Of a DNA stretch of 64,000 bases, positions 52,342 through 60,467 are shown piece by piece. The stretch covers positions 1 to 64,000 of the forward strand of contig NZ_JBQCHS010000030.1 of NCBI RefSeq assembly GCF_051954455.1, given 5' to 3'. How positions within the stretch are numbered: position 1 is the first letter of the stretch; each line of letters begins with the position of its first letter. The position numbers and the translations under genes are program-made. Source of the stretch: Pseudolysinimonas sp051954455 (lineage in GTDB: Bacteria > Actinomycetota > Actinomycetes > Actinomycetales > Microbacteriaceae). The notes under the pieces are model-generated. The model was given only the letters and a program-made list of their open reading frames with translations, made no database searches and was not told the DNA's origin.

Positions 52342-53554
52342 CGCCCGCCCGCCCGGCCGGTTCCTCGCCCTCCTCGGGCCGGCGATGGTCGCGGGGGTGG
52401 CCTACCTGGATCCCGGCAACGTCGCGAGCAACGCCACCGCGGGTGCGCGCTTCGGCTACCTGCTCGTGTGGGTGGTCCTCCTCGCGAACGCGACGGCGTG
52501 GCTCGTGCAGTACCTCTCGGCGAAGCTCGGGCTCGGCACGGGACGCAGCCTGCCTGGCATCCTCGGTGAGCGCCTGCGACGTCCGCTGGCGCGGCGGCTG
52601 TTCTGGGCGCAGGCCGAGCTGGTCGCGATGGCGACCGACATCGCGGAGGTCCTGGGCGGGGCCATCGCGCTGCAGCTGCTGTTCGGCCTGCCGCTCGTGG
52701 TCGGGGGCGCCCTCACGGGCGTGGTGTCGATGGTGCTGCTCGTGCTCCACAACCGGCGGGGGTCGCGGTCGTTCGAGGCGGTCGTGGTCGGGCTGCTGGT
52801 CGTCATCGCGGTCGGCTTCTGCGCGGGGATCGTGGCGGCGCCGCTCGACGGCGCCGAAGCGGTCGGTGGACTCGTCCCGCGCTTCGAGGGCACCGGGTCG
52901 GTGCTCCTCGCCGCCTCGATCGTCGGCGCCACGGTCATGCCGCACGCGATCTACGCGCACTCCGCACTGGCCCGCGACCGCTTCGGGCTGGTCGCGCCGG
53001 ATCAGCGGCGGCGCGTGCTCCTCGCCACCCGCGTCGACGTGACGGTCGCGCTCGCGGTGGCGGGGACAGTCAACGTCGTCATCCTGCTGCTCTCGGCAGC
53101 GACGCTCCGCGGCGTCGACGGCACCGACACCCTGCCGGGCGCCTACCGGGCCATCGGCGACGCGCTCGGGCCCGTCGTGGCGACGCTGTTCGCGGTGGGC
53201 CTGCTCGCGTCCGGCCTCGCGTCGACGTCGGTCGGCGCCTACGCCGGCGCGGAGATCATGGCCGGGCTGCTGCAGCGCCGCATCCCGTTGCTGCTGCGGC
53301 GGGTGATCACGCTCGTCCCTGCGCTCGTGATCCTGCTGCTCGGGGTCGATCCGACCTTCGCGCTCGTGCTCAGCCAGGTCGCGCTGTCGTTCGGGATCCC
53401 GTTCGCGCTCGTGCCCCTCGTCTGGCTGACCGCGCAGCGCCGCGTGCTCGGCGAGAGCGCGAACCGATGGTGGACGACGGCGCTCGCCGCGCTCGCGGCG
53501 ATGCTCCTCATCGGGCTGAACGTCGCCCTGCTCGCACTGACGATCGCGGGGTAG
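52310..53554 (+). CDS. Nramp-family divalent metal transporter (MntH-like)
   Basis: 414 residues with about 11 helices. Helix 1 carries YLDPGNVAS (metal-binding DPGN) and helix 6 ATVMPHAIYAHS (MPH), the two unwound helices that hold manganese or iron in this proton-coupled family. The MPHN of most MntH proteins reads MPHA. It is read with the CDF gene. I use the MntH name as a likeness only; metal specificity needs testing. No MntR box was recognised upstream. Confidence 0.88.
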   Translation: MSTAARARTGSARPPGRFLALLGPAMVAGVAYLDPGNVASNATAGARFGYLLVWVVLLANATAWLVQYLSAKLGLGTGRSLPGILGERLRRPLARRLFWAQAELVAMATDIAEVLGGAIALQLLFGLPLVVGGALTGVVSMVLLVLHNRRGSRSFEAVVVGLLVVIAVGFCAGIVAAPLDGAEAVGGLVPRFEGTGSVLLAASIVGATVMPHAIYAHSALARDRFGLVAPDQRRRVLLATRVDVTVALAVAGTVNVVILLLSAATLRGVDGTDTLPGAYRAIGDALGPVVATLFAVGLLASGLASTSVGAYAGAEIMAGLLQRRIPLLLRRVITLVPALVILLLGVDPTFALVLSQVALSFGIPFALVPLVWLTAQRRVLGESANRWWTTALAALAAMLLIGLNVALLALTIAG

Positions 53555-53597
53555 CCGCGGTCAGCCGTCCCCCGCCGGCTCCGTCGGCGGCCCGGAT

Positions 53598-53700
53598 GCG
53601 GGACAAATGACGGAGATGGATCGGCCGCGGCGGCGCTCCGGCCCCGGATGACGGGGGGAGTCGGAGGGATCACCGGCATCGTCTCCGTCATTCGTCCCGC
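53598..53700. repeat. 19-bp inverted repeat with 65-base interior
   Basis: 53598-53616 matches the reverse complement of 53682-53700 at 18 of 19 positions. It lies in the 211-base gap between the convergent Nramp and DedA genes and spans 103 bases. It could form a long hairpin terminator or mark a tiny non-coding element with terminal repeats. Confidence 0.65.
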
Positions 53701-53765
53701 GGACACGACGTCCTGCAGCCCGACGTTCCACCGACAGGCGACCCGCGGGACCCGCGGAGGTGTCG

Positions 53766-54530
53766 CTATTCCGCGGGCTTCTCGCGCTTGCGCTCGAACA
53801 CCGACGGATCGAGCTGCGACTCGCCGTCCCGCGGCGGCTCAGCGATCCCGGCGCGCTGAGCCTTGCGGTTCTGCAGCCAGGCGCGGACGCCGTGGAAGGT
53901 CGCCGGCACGATGGCGATGAGCGCGGCGCAGATCAGCAGCACGTCGATGTACGAGGTGATGAAGTCGCGCAGCGGCGGAATGTAGTTGAGCAGGTACCCG
54001 AGGACGGTGAGCCCTCCGCCCCAGAGCAGGGCGCCGATCGCGTTGTACAGGGAGTAGCGCCGCCACGGCATCTTGCCGACGCCTGCGGCGACCGGCGCGA
54101 AGGTGCGCACGATCGGCACGAAGCGCGCCAGGATGACCGCCGCGCCGCCGAAGCGCTCGAAGAACGCGTTCGTCCGGTCGACGTTCTTGCGGCTGAAGAT
54201 GCCGCTGTCCTTTCGCTCGAAGATCGGTGGACCGGCCTTCCGGCCGATCGCGTAGCCGACCTCGCCACCGGCGAAGGCCGCGATGACGATCAGCAGCGCC
54301 ACGACGACGATGTTGAACGGCATGACCTTGTGCGGTCCGGGGAAGCTGAGGACGCCGGAGATCAGCAGCAGGGTGTCACCCGGGAGGATGAACCCGACGA
54401 GCAGCCCGGTCTCGGCGAACACGAACGCGCACACGATGACGAGAGCCCAGGGGCCGACCGTCGTGAGCAGCTGATTCGGGTCGAGCCAGGGGATCAGGGC
54501 CGTGGGGAGGTGCGCGACGGTCGAGAGCAT
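53766..54530 (-). CDS. DedA-family membrane protein
   Basis: 254 residues of the SNARE-associated/VTT family. GFILPGDTLLLISG, the amphipathic GRKAGPPIF region and the ARFVPIVRTFAPVAAGVGKM motif (Arg residues essential in DedA) with a YNAIGALLWG helix are clear. Bacterial DedA proteins move lipid carriers such as undecaprenyl phosphate or phosphatidylethanolamine across the membrane. The tail after residue 215 is charged. TACTCT lies nine bases before the ATG, so the leader may be only two or three bases. Confidence 0.9.
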   Translation of the reverse strand: MLSTVAHLPTALIPWLDPNQLLTTVGPWALVIVCAFVFAETGLLVGFILPGDTLLLISGVLSFPGPHKVMPFNIVVVALLIVIAAFAGGEVGYAIGRKAGPPIFERKDSGIFSRKNVDRTNAFFERFGGAAVILARFVPIVRTFAPVAAGVGKMPWRRYSLYNAIGALLWGGGLTVLGYLLNYIPPLRDFITSYIDVLLICAALIAIVPATFHGVRAWLQNRKAQRAGIAEPPRDGESQLDPSVFERKREKPAE

Positions 54531-54560
54531 GTTGCGCCCAGAGTATCCGCACAGGCTGCG

Positions 54561-56372
54561 TCAGGAATCAGCCTGCGGATGGAGATCGCCGCGTGCGTTC
54601 GCGATCGCGTCCACCGCGCGCAGCAGCGCCAGGTGCGAGAGGGCCTGTGGCGTGTTGCCCGTCTGCGTCCCCGAGCCGACGTCGTACTGCTCGGAGAGGA
54701 GTCCGACGTCGTTGCGGAAGGTGAGCAGCCGGTCGAAGAGCGCCACGGCGTCGTCGAGCCGATCGGAGTCGGCGTACTGCTGCACGAGCCAGAACGAGCA
54801 GGCGAGGAACGGGTGCTCGTCGCCGCCGACACCGTCCGCCTCCGCCTCGGTGCGGTACCGGCGCACCAGCCCGTCGCGCAGCAGATCGTGCTCGATCGCC
54901 GCGACGGTGCCGAGCATTCGCGGGTCGTCCGCCCGGACGTAGCCGATCTGACTCAGGGTCAGCAGCGACGCGTCGACCTCGCGGGTGCCGTAATACTGGG
55001 TGTAGGTGCCGCGCTCCGCATCCCAGCCCTTCTCCTCGATCTCGACGCGCAGCCGGTCGCGGAGCCGCTCCCACTTGTCGGCGGGACCGCTGAGCCCGTG
55101 CTCGCGCACGCCGGCGACGCCGCGGTCGAAGGCGGCCCACATCATCGCCCGCGACTGGGTGAACATGCGTTGGGGCCCGCGCATCTCCCAGATGCCGTGA
55201 TCGGGCTGGTCGAGCGCCTTCTCGAGGTAGTCGAGGATCGCGACCTGGAGCGCCCAGGAGAAGCGGTCCTCCGCGATGCCGATCCGTCGCGCCCGGTCGA
55301 GGGCCAGCATGACCTCGCCGAAGATATCCCCCTGGAACTGCAGGTAGGCCGCGTTGCCGACCCGCACCGGCGCCGAGCCGCGGTAGCCGGGGAGAGTCGG
55401 GACCTCCCACTCCTCCAGGCGCCGCTCGCCGGCGATCCCGTACATGATCTGCACGTCGCCCGGGTCGCCGGCGATCGCGCGGAGCAGCCAGTTGCGCCAG
55501 TGGTGCACCTCGTTCTGGAACCCGCCGTGCTCCATGAGCGCGAGGAGGGTGAGCGAGGCGTCGCGCAGCCAGACGTAGCGGTAGTCCCAGTTGCGCTCGC
55601 CGCCGACGCGCTCGGGGAGGCTCGTGGTCGCGGCCGCGACGATGCCTCCGGTGTCCTCGTCGGTCAGCGCGCGGAGGACGAGCAGAGAGCGCTCGATCGC
55701 GTCGTCGTACTCGGCGATCGCGGGGCGGCTGCCGGGCTCGCCGCGCCACCCCCGCCACCAGGCGTCCGTCTCGGCGATCCGCTCGTCGATCGGGAACGGC
55801 GCGGGCGGCTCGCGGTGCGACGGGTACCAGGTGAGGACGATGTCCACCGTCTGGCCCGCGGCGACGTCGAACTCGGCGACGTGGGCGTGGTCCGTCGGCT
55901 CCATCGCCGGCCCGCGGACGATGACGGAGTCGGGGCCCGCGACGGCGAGGAGCGCGCGGCCGCCCGCCTCCTCGACCTGGCGCACCCACGGCACCGCGTC
56001 GGCGTAGCCGAACCGGATGCGGAGCTCCTCGCGCATCCGGACCGTCCCGCGGACGCCGGTGATGCGGCGGATGACGTCGGGGCGCCGGTGCCCCATCGTC
56101 ATGAGGTCGGTGACGACGACCTCGCCGTCGTCGGTGCGCCAGCGGGTCTCGAGCGTGAAGGTGCCGTCGCGGTAGGAACGCGACACCATCTCCCCGCCCG
56201 TCGCGGGCGCGACGCGCCACATCCCGTGCTCGTCCGTGCCGAGGAGCGCACCGAACATCGACGAGGAGTCGAAGCGGGGCAGGCACAGCCAGTCGATGCA
56301 CCCGTCGCGCCCGACCAGGGCCCCTGTGTGGCAGTCCCCGATGAGCGCGTAGTCCTCGATGGCCTGGGGCAT
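54561..56372 (-). CDS. GH15 family glycosidase (glucoamylase/trehalase-like)
   Basis: 603 residues. An N-terminal beta-sandwich (about 1-200, IEDYALIGDCHTGALVGRDGCIDWLC, shown in part by IGDCHTGALV and IDWLCLPRFDSSS) precedes an (alpha/alpha)6 barrel. RNWDYRYVWLRDAS (about 260) and FQGDIFGEVM (about 345, first catalytic Glu) and LLSEQYDVGSGTQTGN (about 560, second Glu) are the GH15 hallmarks. Mycobacterial relatives are trehalases; others act on glucans. No signal peptide, so it is cytoplasmic. GGGAG nine bases upstream supports ATG 56372. Confidence 0.92.
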   Translation of the reverse strand: MPQAIEDYALIGDCHTGALVGRDGCIDWLCLPRFDSSSMFGALLGTDEHGMWRVAPATGGEMVSRSYRDGTFTLETRWRTDDGEVVVTDLMTMGHRRPDVIRRITGVRGTVRMREELRIRFGYADAVPWVRQVEEAGGRALLAVAGPDSVIVRGPAMEPTDHAHVAEFDVAAGQTVDIVLTWYPSHREPPAPFPIDERIAETDAWWRGWRGEPGSRPAIAEYDDAIERSLLVLRALTDEDTGGIVAAATTSLPERVGGERNWDYRYVWLRDASLTLLALMEHGGFQNEVHHWRNWLLRAIAGDPGDVQIMYGIAGERRLEEWEVPTLPGYRGSAPVRVGNAAYLQFQGDIFGEVMLALDRARRIGIAEDRFSWALQVAILDYLEKALDQPDHGIWEMRGPQRMFTQSRAMMWAAFDRGVAGVREHGLSGPADKWERLRDRLRVEIEEKGWDAERGTYTQYYGTREVDASLLTLSQIGYVRADDPRMLGTVAAIEHDLLRDGLVRRYRTEAEADGVGGDEHPFLACSFWLVQQYADSDRLDDAVALFDRLLTFRNDVGLLSEQYDVGSGTQTGNTPQALSHLALLRAVDAIANARGDLHPQADS

Positions 56373-56382
56373 GTGCACATGC
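56369..56382. promoter_or_regulatory. Palindrome over the GH15 start codon
   Basis: GCATGTGCACATGC is a perfect 14-base palindrome that includes the ATG (56370-56372). It shares GTGCACAT-type half-sites with the glpD/SorC palindrome at 17477-17490. Confidence 0.35.
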
Positions 56383-56396
56383 TCCCAGACGCGGCT

Positions 56397-57056
56397 TCAG
56401 GAGGCCTGATGCGGCGCGTCCGTCGGTCCGTTCCCAGCCGGGTCCCGGCGACGGCGGTCGAGCGCCCAGGCGCGGATCCCCGCGACGACCGACGCGACGA
56501 TCACGATTCCCGCGACCGCATAGGCGATCGGGCGCACCGTCGGATCCGATGCGGCGAAGTAGCCGATCACGGTGATGAGCACGCCCCAGCTGAAGGCGCC
56601 GACGACGTTCGCGGTCAGGAAGCGCCAGTACGCCATCCCGCCGATGCCGGCGATCGGCGGGACGAGCACGCGGCCCCACGGGATGTAGCGGCCGATCACG
56701 ACCGACCACCAGCCGAACAGCTCGTAGAAGCGCTCGGTCCGGCGGATCGCGGTCCGGGTCCATCGGCCCGTCCGCCGGGTGAGGTACGGCCGACCGAGTC
56801 GCCGGCCGAGCAGGAAGCCGACCTGATCGCCCGCGATGGCGGCCACCGCGACGCCCGCGGCCAGGACGACGATGCTGATCCGATCGGGGAGGAGCCCGGA
56901 CACGATCCCGGCGGCGAAGAGGAGGGAGTCACCGGTGACGAACGGCAGCACGATACCGACGAACAGCGCGGTGCCCACGAATACGAGACCCCAGACCGCG
57001 AGGTAGAAGAGGATGGGGCCGGCGTGGGCGAGCAGGTCCTCGAGCTGCTGCGTCAT
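56397..57056 (-). CDS. Second DedA-family membrane protein
   Basis: 219 residues. LPFVTGDSLLFAAGIVSG, GDQVGFLLGRRLGRPYL, and the conserved Arg motif GRYIPWGRVLVPPIAGIGGMAYWRFLTANVVGAFSWG identify the family (the motif spans about 128-165). It differs clearly from the DedA at 53766, so the two are not a recent duplication. It lies 24 bases upstream of the GH15 gene in the same direction, and they may share an mRNA. ATG 57056 is the family-like start (MTQQLEDLLAHAGP). Confidence 0.9.
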   Translation of the reverse strand: MTQQLEDLLAHAGPILFYLAVWGLVFVGTALFVGIVLPFVTGDSLLFAAGIVSGLLPDRISIVVLAAGVAVAAIAGDQVGFLLGRRLGRPYLTRRTGRWTRTAIRRTERFYELFGWWSVVIGRYIPWGRVLVPPIAGIGGMAYWRFLTANVVGAFSWGVLITVIGYFAASDPTVRPIAYAVAGIVIVASVVAGIRAWALDRRRRDPAGNGPTDAPHQAS

Positions 57057-57158
57057 CGGACGGGCCGCGCGTCGGGCATGCCTCAGTCTACGAATCGGGG
57101 CTGCGGACACACCGTGTCGGAGGGGCCCGAATGACCCCCGTCGGAGGGGCACGGGCCG

Positions 57159-57164
57159 TAGAAT
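57159..57164 (+). promoter_or_regulatory. -10 box, leaderless type
   Basis: TAGAAT six bases before GTG 57171. Confidence 0.5.
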
Positions 57165-57170
57165 CCGGGT

Positions 57171-57704
57171 GTGGAGACGGTGCCGAGCGAGAAGCTGCAG
57201 CGTCGCGTCGGCATCGCCCCGGCACTCAGCGCGGTCGTGCTGGTGCTGCTCGGAGCCGCGACCTTCGGCATCGGGACCCTCGCGGCTCCCGGGCGTACGG
57301 TCTCCGCAGTGCATCCCGTGACGAGTCCGACCGCCGTCCCGACGTCGCCCGCGGAGCCGCGCCCCTCCGCGACTCCGGCCGTCACGCCGACGCCGACGCC
57401 GGTCGTCGTCGTCACGCCGACACCCGACCCCGGTCAGGCCGCGGCCGACGCCGCGGCGCAGAAGGCCGCCGAGGAACGCGCCGCCGCGCGCAGGGCGGCG
57501 GCCCAGAGGGCCGCGCAGGAGGCGGCGGCTCAGCAGGCGGCCGCGCAGCCGCAGATGCCCGTGGTCGCGCCCCCGGTGCCGACGCCCGACCCCGTCGCCT
57601 CCAGCACTCCGAGCCCGGACCCGACCCCCAGCCCGACGGGCTCCACGGGATGCGCGCACCCGGCGACGGATCCGTGCCCGGGATCCAGCGCGCCCGCGTC
57701 CTGA
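57171..57704 (+). CDS. Hypothetical secreted or anchored low-complexity protein
   Basis: 177 residues. One transmembrane or signal helix (about 14-38) follows a short basic start. The rest is disordered: Pro/Thr repeats (about 55-90), an Ala/Gln/Arg helix (about 90-125, QKAAEERAAARRAAAQRAAQ), then Pro/Ser/Thr and two cysteines near the end (GCAHPATDPCPG). It may span the wall. Family not recognised. It lies in a divergent position to the DedA gene and convergent to the methyltransferase-like gene. Confidence 0.65.
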   Translation: METVPSEKLQRRVGIAPALSAVVLVLLGAATFGIGTLAAPGRTVSAVHPVTSPTAVPTSPAEPRPSATPAVTPTPTPVVVVTPTPDPGQAAADAAAQKAAEERAAARRAAAQRAAQEAAAQQAAAQPQMPVVAPPVPTPDPVASSTPSPDPTPSPTGSTGCAHPATDPCPGSSAPAS

Positions 57705-57752
57705 CGGTCGCGGGACCTCACCCGGTGCCGACCTCGCCAGACGAACCCGACC

Positions 57753-58346
57753 TCACCAGACGAACGGGATGAGCCGCTTCCGCGTCGCCGCGAAACGTCG
57801 ATAGGGCTCGCCGATCGCCGAGAGGAGCGCCGCCTCCTCGACCCTGATCCGCACGACGATCGCCGCCGCGGTCGGCACCCCGGCGATGAGGATCGACAGC
57901 ACGTCGCCGAGTGCGACGCCGGTCCCGAGGAAGACGAGCAGCAGCCCCGTGTACGACGGGTGCCGCACCGCCCGGTACGGCCCGCGGTCCACGACCGCCT
58001 GCCCCTCCCGGACCCGCACCTCGACGGTGAAGGCGCGCCCGAGCACGATCACGGCCCAGATCCGCAGGGCCAGACCGAGCGCGATCAGCACCGCCCCGAC
58101 GACGAACAACCCCCACCGCCCGACGGGGATCGCGCCGAGCCCGGTGCGCGCCACGAGCAGGGCGCCCGCCATCGCCGCCAGCAGCACGACGACGAGCAGG
58201 ACGTAGCTCGCGCGTTCGCGCGGTGGCGCCCCGGCCGCGTTGCGCTGCGACGCGAGGCGGATTCCTCCCTCGACGAGCACGAATGCGACGAGCAGACTGG
58301 CGAAGACGATGGTCGCCGCGAGATCGTCGAAGGGGATCGGGATCAC
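57753..58346 (-). CDS. Isoprenylcysteine carboxyl methyltransferase-family membrane protein
   Basis: 197 residues with about five helices and the ICMT/PEMT core: GPYRAVRHPSYTGLLL (SAM-binding, about 120-135) and RIRVEEAALLSAIGEPYRRFAATRKRLIPFVW with the EE and YRRF pattern at the end. It probably methylates a lipid or small lipophilic substrate; the true protein substrate of eukaryotic ICMT does not exist here. GTG 58346 begins one base after the tRNA-Leu 3' end, with no space for a ribosome site. No in-frame upstream start exists before stop-free tRNA sequence. Confidence 0.85.
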   Translation of the reverse strand: MIPIPFDDLAATIVFASLLVAFVLVEGGIRLASQRNAAGAPPRERASYVLLVVVLLAAMAGALLVARTGLGAIPVGRWGLFVVGAVLIALGLALRIWAVIVLGRAFTVEVRVREGQAVVDRGPYRAVRHPSYTGLLLVFLGTGVALGDVLSILIAGVPTAAAIVVRIRVEEAALLSAIGEPYRRFAATRKRLIPFVW

Positions 58347-58347
58347 G

Positions 58348-58429
58348 TGCGGAAGGTGGGACTCGAACCCACACGCCCGAAGGCACAGGAACCTAAATCC
58401 TGCGTGTCTACCGGTTTCACCACTCCCGC
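58348..58429 (-). tRNA. tRNA-Leu (TAG)
   Basis: 82 bases on the minus strand. The acceptor GCGGGAG pairs with CTTCCGC (one G:U), the anticodon stem CAGGA/TCCTG encloses TTTAGGT, so the anticodon is TAG and reads CUA-type codons. The class II variable arm (TGCCTTCGGGCG) and T arm GTGGGTTCGAGTCCCAC are intact. CCA is not encoded. The gene is co-oriented with the following methyltransferase-like gene. Confidence 0.94.
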
Positions 58430-58452
58430 GCTGCCGTCAGCCTAGGCGCACC

Positions 58453-60213
58453 TCAGACGCCGAACAGGCCCTCGCCGTGCCGGTGCACGGCCGCGTAGGC
58501 CTCGCGGTAGGTACGCGGGATCGGCTCGTCGGGCGCGTAGGTCGCGAGCAGCAGGGTGAGCAGCCCGATGCCGGGGGGAGAGAGCGGCCGATCGTCGTCG
58601 CCGTCCGCAGCCGGGTCGACGGCCTCCGGGTTCGGCGGCGTGTAGAGCGGGAACGTCGTCGGCCAGGTGGACGGATCCCGCGGCGCGTCGAGCGTGAACG
58701 CGTTCCGCATCGAGGGTGCATGCCGATCGCGCGCCGTGAGGGCGGGGAGGCCGAAGCGCTCGCTCAGCGTCCGGATGACCGACCCGTGGTGCATCGTGTC
58801 GTTGATGACCGTGCGCGCGGGGGTGTAGGCCGAGATGACGATCGCCGGCACCCGCACGCCCAGCCGGTCGAAACGGAATCCCATCTCCGTGTCCGTGAGC
58901 CCGCCGGTCGGCGTGACGGGCGGGGGAGGGACATGGTCGTACGTGCCGCCGTGCTCGTCGAAGGTGACGAGCAGTGTCGTGTTGAGGGCGTTCGAGCCCT
59001 GGTGCGACGAGCTCGTGCGGATCGCGGTGTAGATCTCGTGCAGGAGCGCGTCGCCCGCACGCACGTCGGAGATGCCTCCGCCTTCGATGAGCGACCCGTC
59101 GACGTCGACCCGCGTCGCCGGGCCGACGGGCGGGTGCATGTCGTTGTGGTCGTAGAGCAGCCGGGGCTCGATGAAGCTGTAGGCGGGCAGGCGCCCGTTC
59201 GCCGCGTCGTCGTAGAAGTGCGACATGGTCCGGAAGTTCGTCTTCCACTTGGCCTTGGTCTGCGGCGCGTGGAGGAGACCGGTCAGCGAGATGAGCTGAC
59301 GCTCGTCGTAGTAGATGCGCCACTCGATTCCGGCGTCGTCGAGTCGGGTGAAGATCGCGTCGCCCGAGTTCTTGTCGGGGTCGACCCACTTGCCCGCGTC
59401 GGGGTTGAAGCCGTTGGTGACGAAGCCGTGCGAGGTCGAGGCGTGGAAGAAGGAGCGGTTGGGGAAGGTCTGGGACGGCACCGCGCAGTGCCAGTGGTCG
59501 TACACCGCGAACTCCCGCGCGAGCGTGGACACCACGGGCATCATCTCGGGGGTGAAGGAGCCCATGATCTGGCGGACCTCGTCGGGCTGCGGATCGCGGC
59601 CGCGGTGGTCGGCGCGCCACTTGTCGACGTAGTCCTGCAGGAAGCCCGACATCGCGGGCTTCGTGCCGGCGGGCGGCGCGTTGAACGGCGGCTGCAGCTC
59701 CGGGATCCGGTGGTGCACGTTGGCGGGCGGCTCGACCGTGCCGAACAGCTGCGTGTTGACGAAAGGGAACTCCTCGCCCGGGTCGGGGTCGGGGCTCCGC
59801 ATGACGTCGTCGGTCGGCCCCGTGTACGGATGGACCGCGACCTCCAGGCCGTCGGAGGTGCGGTTCGAGAGCGACCGGCCGTCGACGCCCTCGAAGTGCT
59901 GCCCCTCCGGGACCGGCTCGGTCGAGGGTCCGTAGAGATAGCCGAGGAGGTTGTCGAACGACCGGTTCTCGAACATCACGACCACGAGGTGGTCGAAGCC
60001 CGGCCCACCGAGGCGGTTCGGGATCGCGGGGACCGGAGCACGGCCGGGCGTCGCGGCGATCGCCGCGTCGCGGGCGGCCGCGCCGCCCGCCCCCGCGGCT
60101 GCTCCGACGCCGAGGCCCGCTGCTCCGATGCCGGTGGCGCGCAGGAATCCGCGTCGGGAGGTGCGACGCTCGTCGCCGTCCTCCCCGACGCTCGGCGCGT
60201 CGTCGTCGGCCAT
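58453..60213 (-). CDS. Tat-exported phosphoesterase (phospholipase C/acid phosphatase family)
   Basis: 586 residues. The Tat signal RRTSRRGFLRATG (16-28) precedes an Ala/Gly hydrophobic segment. The PF04185-type catalytic region starts HLVVVMFENRSFDNLLGYL (about 76-94, metal and nucleophile zone, split here by function) with PNRSFFHASTSHG and LLVTFDEHGGTYDHVPPP further on. It cleaves phosphate esters outside the cell, possibly of phospholipids or wall polymers. ATG 60213 follows TAGGGT (60220-60225) by six bases. Confidence 0.92.
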   Translation of the reverse strand: MADDDAPSVGEDGDERRTSRRGFLRATGIGAAGLGVGAAAGAGGAAARDAAIAATPGRAPVPAIPNRLGGPGFDHLVVVMFENRSFDNLLGYLYGPSTEPVPEGQHFEGVDGRSLSNRTSDGLEVAVHPYTGPTDDVMRSPDPDPGEEFPFVNTQLFGTVEPPANVHHRIPELQPPFNAPPAGTKPAMSGFLQDYVDKWRADHRGRDPQPDEVRQIMGSFTPEMMPVVSTLAREFAVYDHWHCAVPSQTFPNRSFFHASTSHGFVTNGFNPDAGKWVDPDKNSGDAIFTRLDDAGIEWRIYYDERQLISLTGLLHAPQTKAKWKTNFRTMSHFYDDAANGRLPAYSFIEPRLLYDHNDMHPPVGPATRVDVDGSLIEGGGISDVRAGDALLHEIYTAIRTSSSHQGSNALNTTLLVTFDEHGGTYDHVPPPPVTPTGGLTDTEMGFRFDRLGVRVPAIVISAYTPARTVINDTMHHGSVIRTLSERFGLPALTARDRHAPSMRNAFTLDAPRDPSTWPTTFPLYTPPNPEAVDPAADGDDDRPLSPPGIGLLTLLLATYAPDEPIPRTYREAYAAVHRHGEGLFGV

Positions 60214-60219
60214 GGACCG

Positions 60220-60225
60220 ACCCTA
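60220..60225 (-). promoter_or_regulatory. -10 box, leaderless type
   Basis: Minus-strand TAGGGT six bases before the ATG at 60213. Confidence 0.5.
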
Positions 60226-60268
60226 ACCCGGGCTTCCGACGCTGATCGAGGCGTCGTGAGGGGAGCTG

Positions 60269-60379
60269 TTACTTCTGGCTGTCGTACCCGCCGCGCACCA
60301 TCGAGACGGTCGCGCCGACCAGCAGGACGCCCCCGACGACGCTCAGCGCGATGATGGCGATTCCGACGACGATCAGCAT
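60269..60379 (-). CDS. Small single-helix membrane protein (36 residues)
   Basis: MLIVVGIAIIALSVVGGVLL begins a 36-residue peptide with one transmembrane helix (about 2-27) and a short polar tail ending YDSQK. GAGGAG seven bases upstream of ATG 60379 supports translation. It stands head-to-head with the tadA gene. Function unknown; likely real because of the good ribosome site and coding composition. Confidence 0.6.
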   Translation of the reverse strand: MLIVVGIAIIALSVVGGVLLVGATVSMVRGGYDSQK

Positions 60380-60467
60380 CGATGGGCTCCTCTGAGGCTC
60401 CGGGCGGGGTCTGCTTCGATCCTCGCAGCCCCCGCGGCGCCGCGCCAGGGGAGGCGCCCGTCTTCCT

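Noticed and set aside
53555..53765. A manganese or other metal riboswitch near the Nramp gene
   Set aside because: The structured repeat lies downstream of the Nramp gene, not in its leader, and the Nramp start is inside the CDF gene.
53760..57134. An 1124-codon plus-strand open frame
   Set aside because: It is antisense to two DedA genes and the GH15 gene, which carry clear family motifs. The translated frame has only Arg/Asp/Ala-rich shadow composition.
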